A stretch of DNA of 64,000 nt from an uncultured Gammaproteobacteria bacterium. GTDB taxonomy: Bacteria; Pseudomonadota; Gammaproteobacteria; Pseudomonadales; Pseudohongiellaceae. Within the stretch, counting starts at the first letter, position 1, and the number at the start of each line of letters is the position of its first letter. This document shows positions 8,103-17,475 of this stretch, piece after piece. The stretch lies in NCBI GenBank assembly GCA_913060495.1, contig CAJXRP010000007.1, forward strand, positions 1 to 64,000. The letters are read 5' to 3'. The notes beneath the pieces were generated by a model. It was not told where the DNA came from, did not search any database, and was given only the letters and a program-made list of their open reading frames with translations. Made by a program: the position numbers and the translations under genes.

Positions 8103-9905
8103 TTAGTTGACGCTAAACTGGATAGGCGCCGAGTTATAGCGAAGTACGCCATCGCCAGTGTCATAGGCAATATAGATCGCGAACTCGCCAGCGGTCTGTG
8201 TCAGTTGTTCTGCTATTGAAATATTCTCTATGCTGCCGAATGTTGTAGCTTCCATAGCCGGCAAAGACACTGGGTCTCCATTCCAGGCTTGATAGCTGCC
8301 ATTGCTGTTCATGGCGTAGTACGCGCCCTGATAGACGATGATGCAGTAGATATTCCCGCTGCTGCCAACATCTGCCGGATCTATCTCGATTCTGGCAGCT
8401 ATCGCGAGCACTTCTGCTGAGTTGAAACTGCCGCTGCTATTACTTCCATCGGTGCTAGTTACCGACCCGCTAAATATTGCTTGTGTTGCCGTACCTTGAG
8501 AAGTTGAGCCGGCAATAGCTGAGTTGATGCTTAGAGCGGAGGTAGTTGTCTCGTTTGCAAGCGTGGGGCGATCGAAGGGAAAGGTTTCGGCTGCGACCCG
8601 TGGGTCCGTAAGACCATTCATCAGAAACTCGATGACCTGCCCACGTTGAGCCGGATCATCGCCGAACACATCGATTTCATCGATATCGAGATTGCTTCCG
8701 GGTATGCCCGATTGATTCTGTGTGAACTGTAGGTGTCCTGTGTTGTTAGTTCCGGCGTTGTAGAAATCGATCGCATCGGAAACATCGGTAATCCAACCTA
8801 CATGCATGAGCGCACTGCGTAGACCAACATTTCTTAGCGATGGGGTTTTGAAATCGCCACGATCATTGTTTTGTCCTGATACTTCAAATCGGCCCAAGTC
8901 TTCATTTGCCGGGCGAAGACCAATGTTGCGAAAGTTGTTATCACTAAATAGTGGCGGCTCATGACAGTTTGCGCAGGGAGTGTTGTTGAACAATTCCCAA
9001 CCCTCGATCTGGTCGCTTGTCATAGCATTGTTGTTGCCTGCGATATACAAGTCCCATGGCGTCTGGTTGGGAACTAATGTTCTCTCATAGGTAGCGATCG
9101 CCATGGCTATTCTGATTGGGCTTATTTCTGGATCACCAAAGGCGGCATCAAAAAGTTGTGGATAATTAGTTCCACCTTGCAAGGCATCGACCATATCAGC
9201 AGGGATGCTCGAAGCGAGTGACAGAGGTGTTACTTGCTCGAGCTTAGTTACCACATCGGTCCAATCGCGGCCTTGTTGTGCCATCTCGACAGTATTAAGT
9301 ATAGGGCCAAGCGCTTGGCTCTCCAGTGAGCCACCTTCCTCAATGATGGTGTTGTTAGGGTTTAACGGGTCTACGAATTCATCAGTGGCACGGCCGTCCC
9401 AGAAATTGCTGTCTGCGAACATGGAAGTGAAGAAAGAAGGGGTGGCGCGTCCAGTAACCTGTGCATCATGACCGAATATTGGATCGTTCAGCTGTAGTCC
9501 GTTTTCATCGAGTGCGCGAATACCCGGCGAGCCTACTATATCGTCGTCATTACCAAAGATTTGATCGAAGCCGGGATTGATTGCTAAGCGTGTGTCAGAA
9601 CCCCCTGCGGCAGGTTTGTGGCAGGTTCCACAGGCCACAGTATCATCACTCGAGAGCTGTTCTTCCCAGAACAGAATTTTTCCTAATACACGCTTGGACT
9701 CCGTAATCGGGTTTTCATCTGGTACTGGTGCATCGCCTAGGGGTTGTAGATTTTGACCGCCATTATTTCCACCGTTGTTCCCGCCTCCAGGACCACCGCC
9801 GGGGCCGCCACCTTGCGCAAAGGCAAGCGATGAGAAAGCTAAAAGCAGCAGTGCGCCGAATCCCATAATGCTGCGATGCTGCACGGGAGAATTACTGTTA
9901 GGCAT
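8103..9905 (-). CDS. Di-heme cytochrome c peroxidase / MauG-like protein with extra C-terminal domain
   Basis: 600 residues from ATG at 9905 (AAGGAA six bases upstream). A Sec signal peptide ends near LAFA-Q31 and is followed by a glycine/asparagine-rich linker (residues 32-52). Two CxxCH heme sites are visible: CGTCH at 92-96 and CANCH at 311-315. The order and the FWDGRATD segment fit the CCP_MauG family. The domain ends near residue 450. About 150 further residues (TTTSALSINSAIAGSTSQGT onward) look beta-rich and are not part of a standard peroxidase; they may be a sugar- or surface-binding module. Family members reduce hydrogen peroxide with cytochrome c or catalyse protein maturation in the periplasm. 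The role here is open. The gene is divergent from the 10340 gene. Confidence 0.88.
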   Translation of the reverse strand: MPNSNSPVQHRSIMGFGALLLLAFSSLAFAQGGGPGGGPGGGNNGGNNGGQNLQPLGDAPVPDENPITESKRVLGKILFWEEQLSSDDTVACGTCHKPAAGGSDTRLAINPGFDQIFGNDDDIVGSPGIRALDENGLQLNDPIFGHDAQVTGRATPSFFTSMFADSNFWDGRATDEFVDPLNPNNTIIEEGGSLESQALGPILNTVEMAQQGRDWTDVVTKLEQVTPLSLASSIPADMVDALQGGTNYPQLFDAAFGDPEISPIRIAMAIATYERTLVPNQTPWDLYIAGNNNAMTSDQIEGWELFNNTPCANCHEPPLFSDNNFRNIGLRPANEDLGRFEVSGQNNDRGDFKTPSLRNVGLRSALMHVGWITDVSDAIDFYNAGTNNTGHLQFTQNQSGIPGSNLDIDEIDVFGDDPAQRGQVIEFLMNGLTDPRVAAETFPFDRPTLANETTTSALSINSAIAGSTSQGTATQAIFSGSVTSTDGSNSSGSFNSAEVLAIAARIEIDPADVGSSGNIYCIIVYQGAYYAMNSNGSYQAWNGDPVSLPAMEATTFGSIENISIAEQLTQTAGEFAIYIAYDTGDGVLRYNSAPIQFSVN

Positions 9906-10339
9906 TTATATTCCTTATTCTAATAGGACAGACTTGTTACTTATTCAAACGCAGAGGAAGGAGTTTGGTTTACACAGCAATGGTGAGAGTGTCCCAGAGT
10001 GATTGTCAGCCGAGGCGGTCGTACGTGCTACGGCAGGTGATGTTGACTAGGGATCACTGTGTACCCGAGTGCCGATTGGGTCGTGTATTTTAACTGCTTC
10101 ACGATGATTCTTTTTTGGCGAGACCGTAAGAGGCATGTGCCGCGGGGCTTGCGCCTAATTTTGCATCTAGTCATTGATTTAGAACTGCTCCGGTAGCCTG
10201 TCTGGAATACGCGCCCAAGTGACCATTTCCGCCTGTTTGGAAATTGCCTGTGCAATGCCAAAGGAGTAGTCTGATGGAAGCTAGCGTTGACTCCATTGCT
10301 GACGCCGATGAATAACTACTGATTTTTCGAGGAACGATC
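9906..10339. other. 434-bp divergent intergenic region with a possible 13-codon ORF
   Basis: No recognisable gene lies here. It must hold the promoters of the peroxidase (-) and the 10340 gene (+). One micro-ORF stands out: ATG at 10274, with GGAG seven bases upstream, encodes MEASVDSIADADE and stops at 10315, 25 bases before the next gene. It could be a leader peptide or chance. No operator palindrome was found. Confidence 0.35.
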
Positions 10340-11344
10340 ATGAAAAATACAATACAGCTTGGGTTACTACTCTTAGGCTCCAGCTTTTGTCTCAATGCTT
10401 TGGCGGCGGAAGATTACAGTCCTCCAAAAACCGAATGGGGCCAGCCGGACCTTCAAGGCGTATGGAATTTTTCATCTAACGTTCCAATGGAGCGGCCTGA
10501 GCGTTTCGGTGATAGAGAATTCATGACTGTAGAAGAAGTGGAAGCGATGCGTGCTCGACTTGCGGCGCGAGATGCTGCGTCAGACCAAGCGGTTCCTCAA
10601 ACAGATGGTGGTCCTGGTGGCTACAATGATTTCTGGGTTGAAAGTGCTGGCATTACCGATCAGATTCGAACTTCACATATAGTCTATCCAGGCAATGGTC
10701 GTTTACCCAGTAGAGTCGAAGGCGCTGCTATTGCCTTTGGTGGTTTGGGTGATGATGTTCCTGGCGAGCGACCTGTTCGCTATACGGTGGGTGGTATAGC
10801 AAAGAATGGTCCAGAGGATAGAGGCCTGTCTGAGCGTTGCATCGTTGGTTTCAATTCTGGCCCTCCTTTTGTGCCAAGCCTATACAACAACAACGTACAA
10901 ATTTTTCAGAGCAAGGACACGGCGGTAATCATTACTGAAATGATTCACGATGCACGTATCGTGCAGATTGGTGAGCATCCTCCTCTTGATGAGAAGATAG
11001 GGTTATGGACCGGTGATTCAAGAGGTTACTGGGATGGCGATACTCTGGTAGTTGAAACGCGTAATTTTAATGGTCTTACGCAGAGTTACAGTGTGTTCGG
11101 GGATTCCGAAGACAAGTTACTTATCGAAAAATTCTATCGTGTTGATCCCTACACAGTAAACTACGAGTGGACACTAGATGATCCTTCTACCTTTACCGAT
11201 AGAATCACGGCGATTGTACCGATGACAAAAGTTGCTGGTCAGCTTTATGAGTACGCCTGTCATGAAGGCAACTACGGCATGCAGAATATTTTGCGTGGCG
11301 AGCGCATAGCCGAAAAAACGGCGCAGGAATCTGGCGCTAACTAA
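10340..11344 (+). CDS. Exported protein of unknown function (WGQPDLQGVW family)
   Basis: 334 residues from ATG at 10340 with GAGGA six bases upstream. The Sec signal peptide ends near ALAA-E24. The mature start, with KTEWGQPDLQGVWNFSS, is characteristic of a large uncharacterised family common in Acidobacteria and marine Proteobacteria (from memory) and usually annotated only as hypothetical. Later segments such as SERCIVGFNSGPPFVPSLYN, YWDGDTLVVETRNFNG and the closing YACHEGNYGMQNILRG are also typical, with a cysteine in each conserved block that could form a disulfide. No catalytic motif is evident. It should be periplasmic. A strong terminator follows, so it is monocistronic. Confidence 0.8.
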   Translation: MKNTIQLGLLLLGSSFCLNALAAEDYSPPKTEWGQPDLQGVWNFSSNVPMERPERFGDREFMTVEEVEAMRARLAARDAASDQAVPQTDGGPGGYNDFWVESAGITDQIRTSHIVYPGNGRLPSRVEGAAIAFGGLGDDVPGERPVRYTVGGIAKNGPEDRGLSERCIVGFNSGPPFVPSLYNNNVQIFQSKDTAVIITEMIHDARIVQIGEHPPLDEKIGLWTGDSRGYWDGDTLVVETRNFNGLTQSYSVFGDSEDKLLIEKFYRVDPYTVNYEWTLDDPSTFTDRITAIVPMTKVAGQLYEYACHEGNYGMQNILRGERIAEKTAQESGAN

Positions 11345-11364
11345 ACACGTACATAGATTCAAGA

Positions 11365-11387
11365 AACGGCCCTACGGGGCCGTTTTT
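11365..11387 (+). terminator. Rho-independent terminator
   Basis: AACGGCCC (11365-11372), loop TACG, GGGCCGTT (11377-11384), then more T. This is a classic terminator 20 bases after the stop codon of the exported protein gene. Confidence 0.9.
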
Positions 11388-11477
11388 ATTCCCCCCCCTG
11401 TTTTGTCACAGTGACACAAGAAATTCCTTTTTTGCGATCGTTTAGCCTAATGAGTTGACTTTGGGCTCTTCTCAAAA

Positions 11478-11497
11478 TACTGTATATATATACAGTA
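11478..11497 (+). promoter_or_regulatory. LexA (SOS) box upstream of dnaE2
   Basis: The 20-base perfect palindrome TACTGTATATATATACAGTA contains CTGT-N8-ACAG (11480-11495), the ideal gammaproteobacterial LexA site. TATAAA at 11496-11501 directly follows as a possible -10 element, so LexA would block RNA polymerase. It lies 18 bases upstream of the ATG at 11515, marking dnaE2 as DNA-damage inducible. Confidence 0.92.
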
Positions 11498-11514
11498 TAA
11501 AATCCCATCACATC

Positions 11515-14500
11515 ATGACCCTAAACCATTCGATAGCACGCGATCCTGCATCTCAGGCGGAGGCAGGCGCGACTCTTGACCCCTACAATAAAGGCAGGGC
11601 TGTGAAGACTCGGCCGGCAACCGCGCAGGCTTACGCTGAATTACACTGCATTTCCAATTTTACATTTTTACGGGGTGCTTCGTTTCCTGAGGAGTTGGTA
11701 GAGCGAGCGGTGGTGCTTGGATACAGCGCTATTGCGATTACCGACGAATGCTCACTGTCCGGTGTGGTAAAGGCGCACATGGCCGCGAAACAGCGTGCCA
11801 TCAAATTAATCATCGGTAGTGAATTTGTGTTGCGCGGTGCAGCAACTGAATCTGGGCAAGATGAACTTCCTGCTAGCGGCCAAAATGCCTTGAACAACGG
11901 CATGCACATCGTATTTCTTGCCCTCAATCGCAAAGGCTATGGCGAGCTCAGTCACCTAATAAGCTGTGCGCGTCTACGGGCAGATAAGGGTGAGTATCGA
12001 GTCGATAGTGAGCTGCTGCAGGAAAAGTTTCCTACCGATTGCGCGCTATTGTGGATTCCTGATCTTAAGCAGCCAGATGCCAGCATCGAATCTCAGGCAG
12101 GCTATCTGCGCTCTCTAACGGCAGGCAATCTGTGGATCGCTGCGGAGCTTCTGCTTAACGGGCGCGATAGACTAAAGCTAAAACGGTTACGTAGCTTGGG
12201 TAGGAAGTTTGATATTCCTGTGTGTGCTGCGGGCGGAGTTTACATGCACGAAGCTGGGCGGCGTATCGTGCAAGACACACTGACGGCAATACGTTTGGGT
12301 CAGCCGTTGTCGGAGATCGGTTTCGCTGTCGAACCAAATTCCCAGAGACACTTACGCAGTATCGAGCAACTCAGGAAACTCTATCCGGTAGAGCTTCTCG
12401 AAGAGACGCTCACAATCGCGAACCGCTGCGATTTTTCTCTGGACGAGCTTCGCTACGAATATCCATCGGAGCTCGTGCCGAAAGAACATACGGCTCACTC
12501 TTGGTTATGGCAGTTAACTAGAGAAGGAATCAAGAAGCGCTGGCCACAGGGGATATCGGAAAAGAATCAGAAAATTATCGAACACGAGATGCGGCTGATA
12601 AAGCAGCTGTCCTATGAACATTTCTTCCTGACGGTGCATGAGATAGTTTGTTTCGCCGTTGAGCAGAATATCTATTGTCAGGGCCGCGGCTCTGCCGCTA
12701 ACTCTGCAGTCTGTTACTGCCTCGGAATAACTGAGGTGAGTCCCGATCACGCAGAATTGTTGTTCGAACGCTTTCTCTCCCCCGAACGTTCGGAGCCACC
12801 AGACATTGATGTGGATTTCGAGAACAGTCGCCGCGAAGAAGTGATTCAGCACATCTATCAGAAGTATGGTCGTCATCGCACGGCGATCGCGGCGACAGTC
12901 ATTACTTACCGTTCTCGCAGTGCTGTGCGCGATGTAGGTAAGGCATTGGGTCTCGATGATGATCTGATCAATCGCCTTGCTAAGTCGATCTTTTGGTGGG
13001 GCAGCGATTTGGAAGAGCAGCTATCGGACTCGGGCGTTGACTATACCGAACCAAAGATTAAGACCCTCATACACCTCGCTCGATCTCTGATGGGCTTTCC
13101 TCGTCATCTGTCTCAACATGTTGGTGGCTTCATTATTAGTCAGGGGGATTTGTCGCATCTTGTTCCTATCGAGAATGCAGCTATGGTGGATCGAACAATC
13201 ATCCAATGGGACAAAGACGACCTGGAATCTTTAGGCCTGCTTAAAGTTGATGTACTCGCGTTGGGGATGTTGAGTGCCATACACAAGGCGATAGATCTGG
13301 TGAATAGCTATACCGTCGAAGAAATAGGTATGGATAAAATCTCTTTGAAGGAAGACCCGCAAGTCTATGACATGATCTGCGAGGCTGACACGGTAGGCGT
13401 TTTCCAGATTGAGTCTCGCGCTCAGATGAGTATGTTACCTAGGCTAAAGCCCCGCAGTTATTATGATCTGGTCATACAAATTGCAATCGTCAGGCCCGGT
13501 CCGATTCAGGGGGATATGGTGCACCCTTATCTGGAGCGCCGCAAAAACCCTAGCAAGATCAAATACGAGAGCGAGGCAGTGAGAGAGACGCTGCAACGTA
13601 CTCTGGGTGTGCCGATTTTTCAGGAACAGATCATGAAGTTGGCTATGGTAGCTGCTGGGTTCTCCGCGGGTGAAGCGGATCAGCTACGTCGTGCCATGGC
13701 AGCATGGAAGAAGAAGGGGGGGCTCGAGCCATTTCGAGATAGATTAATTTCCGGCATGGGGGCTCGCGGCTACAGTGAAGACTTTGCTCTGCGTATCTAT
13801 AGTCAGATTAAAGGCTTCGGTGACTATGGGTTTCCAGAGTCGCATTCGGCAAGCTTCGCACTGCTCGCCTATGTTTCTTCCTGGTTAAAGTGCCATCACC
13901 CCGCCGCGTTTTGCTGTGCTCTGCTTAATAGCCAGCCTATGGGTTTCTACCTGCCGGCCCAGTTGGTTCAGGATGCTGTACGTCATGGTGTTGTGGTTCT
14001 GAGCATTGATGTAAATGAAAGTTATTGCGACTCTACTCTTGAGTTCAAAAAAGGTATGCCCGAAAAACCTGTCCTGCGTTTGGGTTTTTCTTTGGTAAAA
14101 GGTTTATCTGCAGCCGGGGCCGAGTCAATCTGTCTGGCGCGAAGTTCGGGCCGATTTACATCGGTGCAAGATTTGCTGACAAGAGCGGCGTTGAACAAGA
14201 AAGACAGTGAAAGTCTTGCCGCCGCCGATGGGCTGAACACACTGGCCGGTGACAGACACAGAGCCTTCTGGATGGTGGCTGGGGCCGACAAACCCCTGTC
14301 CTTTTCCGAGAGTCACTCAGGTAGTGAAACAGGCAGGCAGTCGCTCACTCTAGAGCAAAGTGACTTTGGTGTAGATGTATTACTGCCTGTTCCGTCGGAA
14401 GCCAATAATATAATGGCTGACTATGCCAGCACTGGGTTGACCCTGCGTAGGCATCCTGTGGCCTTGTTACGCCCGCACCTCGATTTGTACCACGTGAAAA

Positions 14501-14814
14501 GCGCCAATAGTCTTCAGTCGATACAGAGTGAAGGCTTTATTAAGGCGGTGGGTATCGTAACGAGCAGACAGCGCCCACAGACGGCGGCGGGAGTTACCTT
14601 CTTAACCTTAGAAGACGAGAGCGGTTTCGTTAATGTGGTTGTCTGGCCAAGCTTGGGAGAGAAGCAGCGACCTATTGTAAGAAGGGCGGTGCTAATAGGT
14701 GTAGTTGGTCATGTGCAGAAAAGCGATGGTGTAGTGCATCTCATCGCTAGAGAGTTGGTCGACCTTAGTCAGTGGCTGGGCGCGATGAATTTGTCATCAC
14801 GAGATTTTGTTTGA
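11515..14814 (+). CDS. dnaE2: Error-prone DNA polymerase III alpha subunit DnaE2 (ImuC)
   Basis: 1,099 residues from ATG at 11515. The PHP domain opens with YAELHCISNFTFLRGAS. The polymerase palm carries PPDIDVDFENSRREE, with catalytic aspartates near D430 and D432. Helix-hairpin-helix and OB-fold domains follow (GVTFLTLEDESGFVNVVVWP). The overall length and the LRRHPVALLRPHL segment separate DnaE2 from the replicative DnaE. DnaE2 does translesion synthesis in the SOS mutasome with ImuA and ImuB. Start choice: a TTG at 11455 would put the LexA box inside the gene, so it is rejected. ATG 11515 lacks a ribosome-binding site; GTG at 11602, preceded by AGGCAGGG, is an alternative and would begin 12 residues before YAELHC. 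It converges on the 14831 gene with 16 bases between stop codons. Confidence 0.93.
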   Translation: MTLNHSIARDPASQAEAGATLDPYNKGRAVKTRPATAQAYAELHCISNFTFLRGASFPEELVERAVVLGYSAIAITDECSLSGVVKAHMAAKQRAIKLIIGSEFVLRGAATESGQDELPASGQNALNNGMHIVFLALNRKGYGELSHLISCARLRADKGEYRVDSELLQEKFPTDCALLWIPDLKQPDASIESQAGYLRSLTAGNLWIAAELLLNGRDRLKLKRLRSLGRKFDIPVCAAGGVYMHEAGRRIVQDTLTAIRLGQPLSEIGFAVEPNSQRHLRSIEQLRKLYPVELLEETLTIANRCDFSLDELRYEYPSELVPKEHTAHSWLWQLTREGIKKRWPQGISEKNQKIIEHEMRLIKQLSYEHFFLTVHEIVCFAVEQNIYCQGRGSAANSAVCYCLGITEVSPDHAELLFERFLSPERSEPPDIDVDFENSRREEVIQHIYQKYGRHRTAIAATVITYRSRSAVRDVGKALGLDDDLINRLAKSIFWWGSDLEEQLSDSGVDYTEPKIKTLIHLARSLMGFPRHLSQHVGGFIISQGDLSHLVPIENAAMVDRTIIQWDKDDLESLGLLKVDVLALGMLSAIHKAIDLVNSYTVEEIGMDKISLKEDPQVYDMICEADTVGVFQIESRAQMSMLPRLKPRSYYDLVIQIAIVRPGPIQGDMVHPYLERRKNPSKIKYESEAVRETLQRTLGVPIFQEQIMKLAMVAAGFSAGEADQLRRAMAAWKKKGGLEPFRDRLISGMGARGYSEDFALRIYSQIKGFGDYGFPESHSASFALLAYVSSWLKCHHPAAFCCALLNSQPMGFYLPAQLVQDAVRHGVVVLSIDVNESYCDSTLEFKKGMPEKPVLRLGFSLVKGLSAAGAESICLARSSGRFTSVQDLLTRAALNKKDSESLAAADGLNTLAGDRHRAFWMVAGADKPLSFSESHSGSETGRQSLTLEQSDFGVDVLLPVPSEANNIMADYASTGLTLRRHPVALLRPHLDLYHVKSANSLQSIQSEGFIKAVGIVTSRQRPQTAAGVTFLTLEDESGFVNVVVWPSLGEKQRPIVRRAVLIGVVGHVQKSDGVVHLIARELVDLSQWLGAMNLSSRDFV

Positions 14815-14830
14815 TCGGTTTGATCTAATT

Positions 14831-15805
14831 CTAAAGATCGAAAAAAAGCATCTCCAAATTTATCATAAGCTTTGGCTGAGGCCGCCATTTTTCATCGCGT
14901 GATACGATTAGTTGCGGTCTGATTTCAAGAAACAGCCATTGCCCTCGAATTGCTCGTCGATACTGTGCCCCTACGTAGTAGTCATTAATTCTTACATTGG
15001 GTGTGTTGATGCCCAGTATGCCTAGCTCATAGCTCATAGTTTCAAATTGCCCGAGAGTGTTATGCAGGGCGACGGTTTGACTGAACTCTGTTTGCTTACT
15101 TTCCTGCTGGTATCTAACTTCTGAAGAAATTTGTAATATTTTTTCTTGATCGATTCTTCGATTGAATGAGACGTCAGTATTGTAGCCCCAGCCTTGGCTT
15201 TTGTAGTGCCATATTTTTTGACGATAGCCTATAGACCAGTCGTTGTTTATCTGTTGTTCATACTGTGTCTTGAGTCGATAGAACGGATCGGCTGGCACTC
15301 TAGACCTGAAGCCTATTGAATGACTTACTTGCCAAGAACCAGTGGTGCTTTGCTGGTAACTAAGCCCACCAATCGATTCAGTTGAGGCTTCATCTCTGAG
15401 CACGCTGCCTTCCAGAGAGTTGAGTTCTGCTGCGTCCGATTCGAATATCAGTTTCCAGCGCTCTGATGTTTGGGGTAGGTCGAGACTTCCGTCGATTTTC
15501 AGCCTTGAATGGTATCCGTCAAAGGAGGCGGCCTGTTGATTAAAACGGATACGTAAATAGGTTTCGTTTGAATTATCTCCAATGCTTTCGCCAGATAGCC
15601 AAGCATCAAGATTCCGGCCTAGGGCCGTAACGTTCTGGGAGATTTGGCTTCTTCCCTTTTCCAGCCATTGCCATGAATCAGCTTCAGCTAGCGGATCGGA
15701 CTCAGCAGCATCTACGGAATAGCTGAACAAGGCTGCAACAGAAAGGATATAGAGTAGTTCGGCACGTTTGCCTACTAGAGCTATTAGCCAGCGTAAGCTA
15801 ATCAT
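14831..15805 (-). CDS. Predicted outer-membrane beta-barrel protein between dnaE2 and imuB
   Basis: From ATG at 15805 the protein has about 324 residues; an in-frame start at 15856 adds 17 residues ahead of the signal sequence. A signal peptide (LLYILSVAALFSYSVDA-AES) is followed by alternating-polarity strands rich in Tyr, Trp and Gln, such as WSIGYRQKIWHYKSQGWGY and WLFLEIRPQLIVSRDEKW. The chain ends in ...EMLFFDL rather than a clear aromatic C-terminal signature, though FF near the end is compatible with BAM recognition. I know no named family. It lies 104 bases downstream of imuB on the same strand and could be co-transcribed from the SOS promoter; no promoter or terminator is obvious between them. 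Confidence 0.72.
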   Translation of the reverse strand: MISLRWLIALVGKRAELLYILSVAALFSYSVDAAESDPLAEADSWQWLEKGRSQISQNVTALGRNLDAWLSGESIGDNSNETYLRIRFNQQAASFDGYHSRLKIDGSLDLPQTSERWKLIFESDAAELNSLEGSVLRDEASTESIGGLSYQQSTTGSWQVSHSIGFRSRVPADPFYRLKTQYEQQINNDWSIGYRQKIWHYKSQGWGYNTDVSFNRRIDQEKILQISSEVRYQQESKQTEFSQTVALHNTLGQFETMSYELGILGINTPNVRINDYYVGAQYRRAIRGQWLFLEIRPQLIVSRDEKWRPQPKLMINLEMLFFDL

Positions 15806-15960
15806 GCCAAAGCCGCTCTTTGATGTTTTATGTAATTGTTGCTCATAACAATACAATTCTGTAACAAATAGAATGATTAAGTATTAATGTAAATCATAGC
15901 ATTGAAATTTAGGTTTTCAGGTTTAGAAGATAGGTTTAAAAGGCAGATTAGACAATCAAT

Positions 15961-17457
15961 CTAGGCGAATATGCCGTGTAGGTACCATTTCCCTGCATCG
16001 TTCTTTTCTTTGTAGATCCATAGTTTGCTGCCACTAAGTTCTCTAGCGACATAATAGTCTCGACACACATCGGCTCCTGACCACCAATGTGTCTCTATAC
16101 GCTCGGGCCCACTTAAGATGGCGATAGGCTTTCGATAGAAAAGCCTGCCCTTGTTGATGTTGAGTTGCTTGGGTTTCTGCAGTAGCCATAGAGGCCTAGG
16201 ATTTGCAGGAGTTTCTGTAGATAAAGCCGCGCCGATTTTCCGATTCGGCTTCTCTTTGTAGTCGAGATGTAGGCTTGCATGCTCTGGGCAATGCTGAGCT
16301 GTATTAATAACACTCTTTACATAATTGTCACCGAGTCTTGCCTGTAGCTGTTCCATAAATTGAATTAGATTATGATTACTATATGGTGTCGAAACTAATT
16401 CATCGTCTCTTAAAAAAGAATCGTTCTTGGCAAAAAAAGCATCAAATTTTTTAACTTCGATTTTTATAGAAACTACCGGAGCTGGAATAGATAGCTTATC
16501 GAAATGAGTTTCTAATAATAGAGTGAGATGTTCCTGGGAACGACTTGCCATACGTAAGCCAATATTAATTTCGGTGCGATCGCGTTTTTCATGAAATAGA
16601 GATAGAACTAGACTGCTAGTACTAAGGTCTCTCCGCCGTAAAAAGTCGCAAAGCTGTGCCAGAAGTTCGTCGGCAATCGGTAATAGTCGATCAAGGTTCT
16701 CAAGTTCATAAGGCAGGTCATAGGATGCTATGAATTCCGGAGGGGGAATATAATTTTGCGTCGGCTCTGCTGCCTTGCCCAGTGCCTGATTTAACTGGTT
16801 AACAAAATTGCTGCCAAAACGTTTGCGCAAGCCATCGCTGGGTAGGCGCCAGATGTCCCTTAAATAATTAATGCCCATATTAAGAAGTCGTCTTCGCTGT
16901 TCTTTATTTAGGTCTAGAACGTCTATAGGGAGTTGCCCTAATGCGGAGCGTAGGTTTTCTTTTTGGTAGACCAGTGCGTTGTGCCCCGACCTAGCTAACA
17001 ATAAGCTGCCGCTGACAGTGGGGCTGGCAGCATAGGAAAAATCATCTGCCATGGCCCATTGCTGTAATTGTTCCTCAAAGAGTTTTTGCAATTTTTGATG
17101 AATAGCGTCGATGCCGGAAAAATATTTCAAACTACTGCGGATCTCGCAGATTAATGCCTGGGGATGAAAGCTCACGGTAGAGCTAACACTTTGCATGAGC
17201 TCGGCTAATTGGGTGAGATATTTCTTCTGTTGTGCTGAATCTAGTTCTCTAAGCTGAGGAAGATAGAGCGCATACCATAGACTATTAGATCTGCTGCGCT
17301 TTGTGACGGCTTTGGCCTGTGCGCCACCCGCCGTAGCACTGTAGGTTTTCTCCTTCGCTAGGTCTCTGTCTTGCGCAGGGAGTTGGATGATCTGAGCGCC
17401 AGATTCGGGCGCTATACAGGGCAGAGGGAGCTGTGCCTCACTGTCTGGGTCTTTCAA
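15961..17457 (-). CDS. imuB: ImuB, catalytically inactive Y-family polymerase-like mutasome protein
   Basis: 498 residues. The N-terminus, SLWYALYLPQLRELD, is the ImuB form of the Y-family palm, where the catalytic Asp of DinB/UmuC is lost. ICEIRSSLKYFSG, DDFSYAASPTVSGSLLLARS and GLRKRFGSNFVNQLNQALG follow the Y-family order. The C-terminus has the ImuB-specific signature HWWSGADVCRDYYVARELSG. ImuB scaffolds the translesion mutasome, linking DnaE2, ImuA and the beta clamp. It begins 18 bases after imuA on the minus strand and shares its SOS promoter. dnaE2, the usual third gene of the cassette, is not downstream but comes from the opposite direction. Confidence 0.92.
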   Translation of the reverse strand: MKDPDSEAQLPLPCIAPESGAQIIQLPAQDRDLAKEKTYSATAGGAQAKAVTKRSRSNSLWYALYLPQLRELDSAQQKKYLTQLAELMQSVSSTVSFHPQALICEIRSSLKYFSGIDAIHQKLQKLFEEQLQQWAMADDFSYAASPTVSGSLLLARSGHNALVYQKENLRSALGQLPIDVLDLNKEQRRRLLNMGINYLRDIWRLPSDGLRKRFGSNFVNQLNQALGKAAEPTQNYIPPPEFIASYDLPYELENLDRLLPIADELLAQLCDFLRRRDLSTSSLVLSLFHEKRDRTEINIGLRMASRSQEHLTLLLETHFDKLSIPAPVVSIKIEVKKFDAFFAKNDSFLRDDELVSTPYSNHNLIQFMEQLQARLGDNYVKSVINTAQHCPEHASLHLDYKEKPNRKIGAALSTETPANPRPLWLLQKPKQLNINKGRLFYRKPIAILSGPERIETHWWSGADVCRDYYVARELSGSKLWIYKEKNDAGKWYLHGIFA

Positions 17458-17475
17458 GGCGTTGCTCCAGACAGC

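Noticed and set aside
10028-10395. Minus-strand frames in the gap upstream of the 10340 gene
   Set aside because: Highly basic, without motifs or ribosome-binding sites; one runs into the signal-peptide region of the real gene. Treated as chance frames.
11391-11398. Eight-base C run after the terminator
   Set aside because: Could be a slippery tract, but it is outside any gene or promoter, so no phase-variation role is supported.
11404-11416. Palindrome TGTCACAGTGACA between the terminator and the dnaE2 promoter
   Set aside because: Too short and too far from the promoter to assign to a regulator; the LexA box explains dnaE2 control.
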